Assembly (NCBI GenBank): GCA_049515175.1
Contig: JBEKUI010000100.1
Coordinates: 1-13,940 of the forward strand
From: JACQNR01 sp049515175
GTDB taxonomy: Bacteria > Acidobacteriota > Terriglobia > UBA7540
Direction of reading: 5' to 3'
Length of the DNA: 13,940 bases
Both the position numbers and the translations under genes were made by a program. Under the pieces are notes generated by a model. That model worked only from the letters and a program-made list of their open reading frames with translations. It was not told the DNA's origin and searched no databases. Positions 13,146-13,940 of this stretch are shown in pieces (the first letter of the stretch is position 1; every line of letters starts with the position of its first letter).

Positions 13146-13742
13146 ATGTCCACCGGGCCGCTGCCCCATTCGCAACCCTACAAAATCCCGGCCGGGGGAT
13201 CTCAGCCGAGCCCGGAGTCACCGCCCGATCCCTCACCCGCCAGCGCCCCGGTGCCGCGGCCCAAGCGGGCGTACCGGCGCCACAAGCCTTACCGGCCCAG
13301 CCGGGCGCAGCGGGCGGCCTTCTCCCGAAACCTGGCTAGGGCGCGCGAGGTGTTGCGCGAGCGCGGCTGGCCGCATTCCGAAAAACAGCGCGCGGCGGCG
13401 CGGGAGAATATCAAAAAGGCGCAGGCGGCGGTGCATGAGCACGGCCTTCCGACGACCGAGGCCCGGCGAGCAGCGATGCTGGCGAACCTGGCCAAGGCCA
13501 ACGCCCGGCTGCGCGAACTGAAGTATCCGCGCAACGAGAAGCAGAAAGCAGCGTCGCGCGCCAACCTCGCCAAGGCCCACGAGGCGAGCCGCGAACCCGC
13601 CAACTATTATCGCTACCACAGTCACAAACTCCTGCACGGCCTTCACGCTGAGCGGCTGAGCGAGTTGCTCAAGGATTATTTGCAGGCCCGCGAAGAGGCG
13701 CGCGCGAGGAGGAGCCGGTCTCGACGACCGCCGCATTCCTGA
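13146..13742 (+). CDS. Basic protein with four 26-residue repeats, unknown function
   Basis: A 198-residue, strongly basic protein. Residues 1-45 are Pro/Ser-rich and likely disordered. Residues about 55-150 hold four repeats of exactly 26 residues (starting at 55, 81, 107 and 133). Each begins (Q/R)(R/K)AA and contains N(L/I)xKA or NLARA; the first three then end with a Pro and a charged turn. Each repeat probably forms one or two helices with a basic face. The C-terminus has a Tyr/His-rich YYRYHSHKLLHGLHAERLSELL segment and an Arg-rich tail. The repeat resembles short nucleic-acid-binding modules such as NUMOD-type motifs, so DNA or RNA binding is an inference. Codon composition is GC-rich like the core genes, unlike the preceding accessory block. 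I do not recognise a named family. Confidence 0.7.
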   Translation: MSTGPLPHSQPYKIPAGGSQPSPESPPDPSPASAPVPRPKRAYRRHKPYRPSRAQRAAFSRNLARAREVLRERGWPHSEKQRAAARENIKKAQAAVHEHGLPTTEARRAAMLANLAKANARLRELKYPRNEKQKAASRANLAKAHEASREPANYYRYHSHKLLHGLHAERLSELLKDYLQAREEARARRSRSRRPPHS

Positions 13743-13774
13743 CCATGGGCTTTTCGGTGGCCACGCCGCGGTTT

Positions 13775-13824
13775 GTAGCGCCGACCTTTCGTTCGGTAGG
13801 TGCCCACCTGAAGGTGGGCGCTAC
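13775..13824. repeat. REP-like palindromic element
   Basis: GTAGCGCC (13775-13782) and GGCGCTAC (13817-13824) enclose a second hairpin, GCCCACC-TGAA-GGTGGGC (13802-13819), and a weaker CCGA...TCGG stem. Such short imperfect hairpins with GTAGCGCC ends in intergenic DNA look like dispersed REP elements. It lies just after the repeat-protein gene. Confidence 0.6.
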
Positions 13825-13855
13825 GTCTTGTTCGTCAACCGAGGGGAAAAGCGCG

Positions 13856-13940
13856 ATGCATGATTCGCCCCTGCGCAACGCCGGGCGAGACCCTAGCCGC
13901 GCGCCGGTTGCCGCGCCTGACCGCCCACTGCCGCTGGAAG
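13856..13940 (+). CDS. Start of a plus-strand gene (partial)
   Basis: ATG at 13856 opens a frame of 28 codons that reaches the right edge without a stop, beginning MHDSPLRNAGRDPSRAPV. GAGGGG lies 9 nt upstream (13841-13846), a reasonable ribosome-binding site. The visible residues are hydrophilic and Pro/Arg/Ala-rich with no recognisable domain. In GC-rich DNA a short open frame can be accidental, so confidence is limited. Confidence 0.4.
   Translation, partial: MHDSPLRNAGRDPSRAPVAAPDRPLPLE

Noticed and set aside
13233..13736. Minus-strand open frame opposite the repeat protein
   Set aside because: Its apparent internal repetition only mirrors the 78-bp repeats of the plus-strand gene; it has no promoter and no start signal.

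Overview
The window is bacterial DNA of fairly high GC with short intergenic gaps. Taxonomy is only an inference. The GC level, the 7-nt repeat arrays, the REP-like GTAGCGCC...GGCGCTAC palindrome and the Ala/Lys/Arg repeat protein remind me of soil Acidobacteriota, but no rRNA or marker gene is present to prove it.

Left part (1-4840): a minus-strand, operon-like run reads, in transcription order, DeoR-family repressor, AgaS-type SIS-domain protein, PfkB sugar kinase, TIM-barrel amidohydrolase, YjbQ-family protein. The genes overlap or sit tens of bases apart. The set looks like a regulated pathway for a phosphorylated (amino) sugar or sugar conjugate, substrate unknown. A lipid- or signal-type leader peptide starts at the left edge on the minus strand. 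About 390 bp between the repressor and the next plus-strand gene hold a candidate promoter, a 10-bp inverted repeat and a 12-bp palindrome.

Middle (4849-10057): two plus-strand genes (a small secreted protein of unknown function and a carboxymuconolactone-decarboxylase-family protein) face a minus-strand pair that I recognise as mrfA-mrfB, a DUF1998 DEAD-box helicase and a DEDD exonuclease known in Bacillus for repair of mitomycin-type damage. Just upstream of mrfA is a four-helix-bundle (23S rRNA intervening-sequence-type) gene flanked by inverted arrays of degenerate 7-nt repeats. Heptamer arrays of the same style lie inside the mrfA reading frame (exactly 105 bp, 35 codons), form the mrfA 3' end, and recur at 10227-10289. 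This repeat family is the most interesting signal of the window.

Right part (10290-12886): a visibly lower-GC accessory block on the plus strand. A good promoter precedes a translationally coupled DUF6978-DUF1828/1829 pair, then comes a stand-alone PD-(D/E)XK nuclease-like gene behind a large hairpin and repeated CCACGGTCAA boxes. This looks like a defence or toxin-type island, but the function is unproven.

Right end (12887-13940): palindromic repeats, a 32-codon mini-ORF, and a basic protein built from four 26-residue repeats whose promoter predicts a leaderless mRNA. A REP-like element and the start of one more plus-strand gene close the window.
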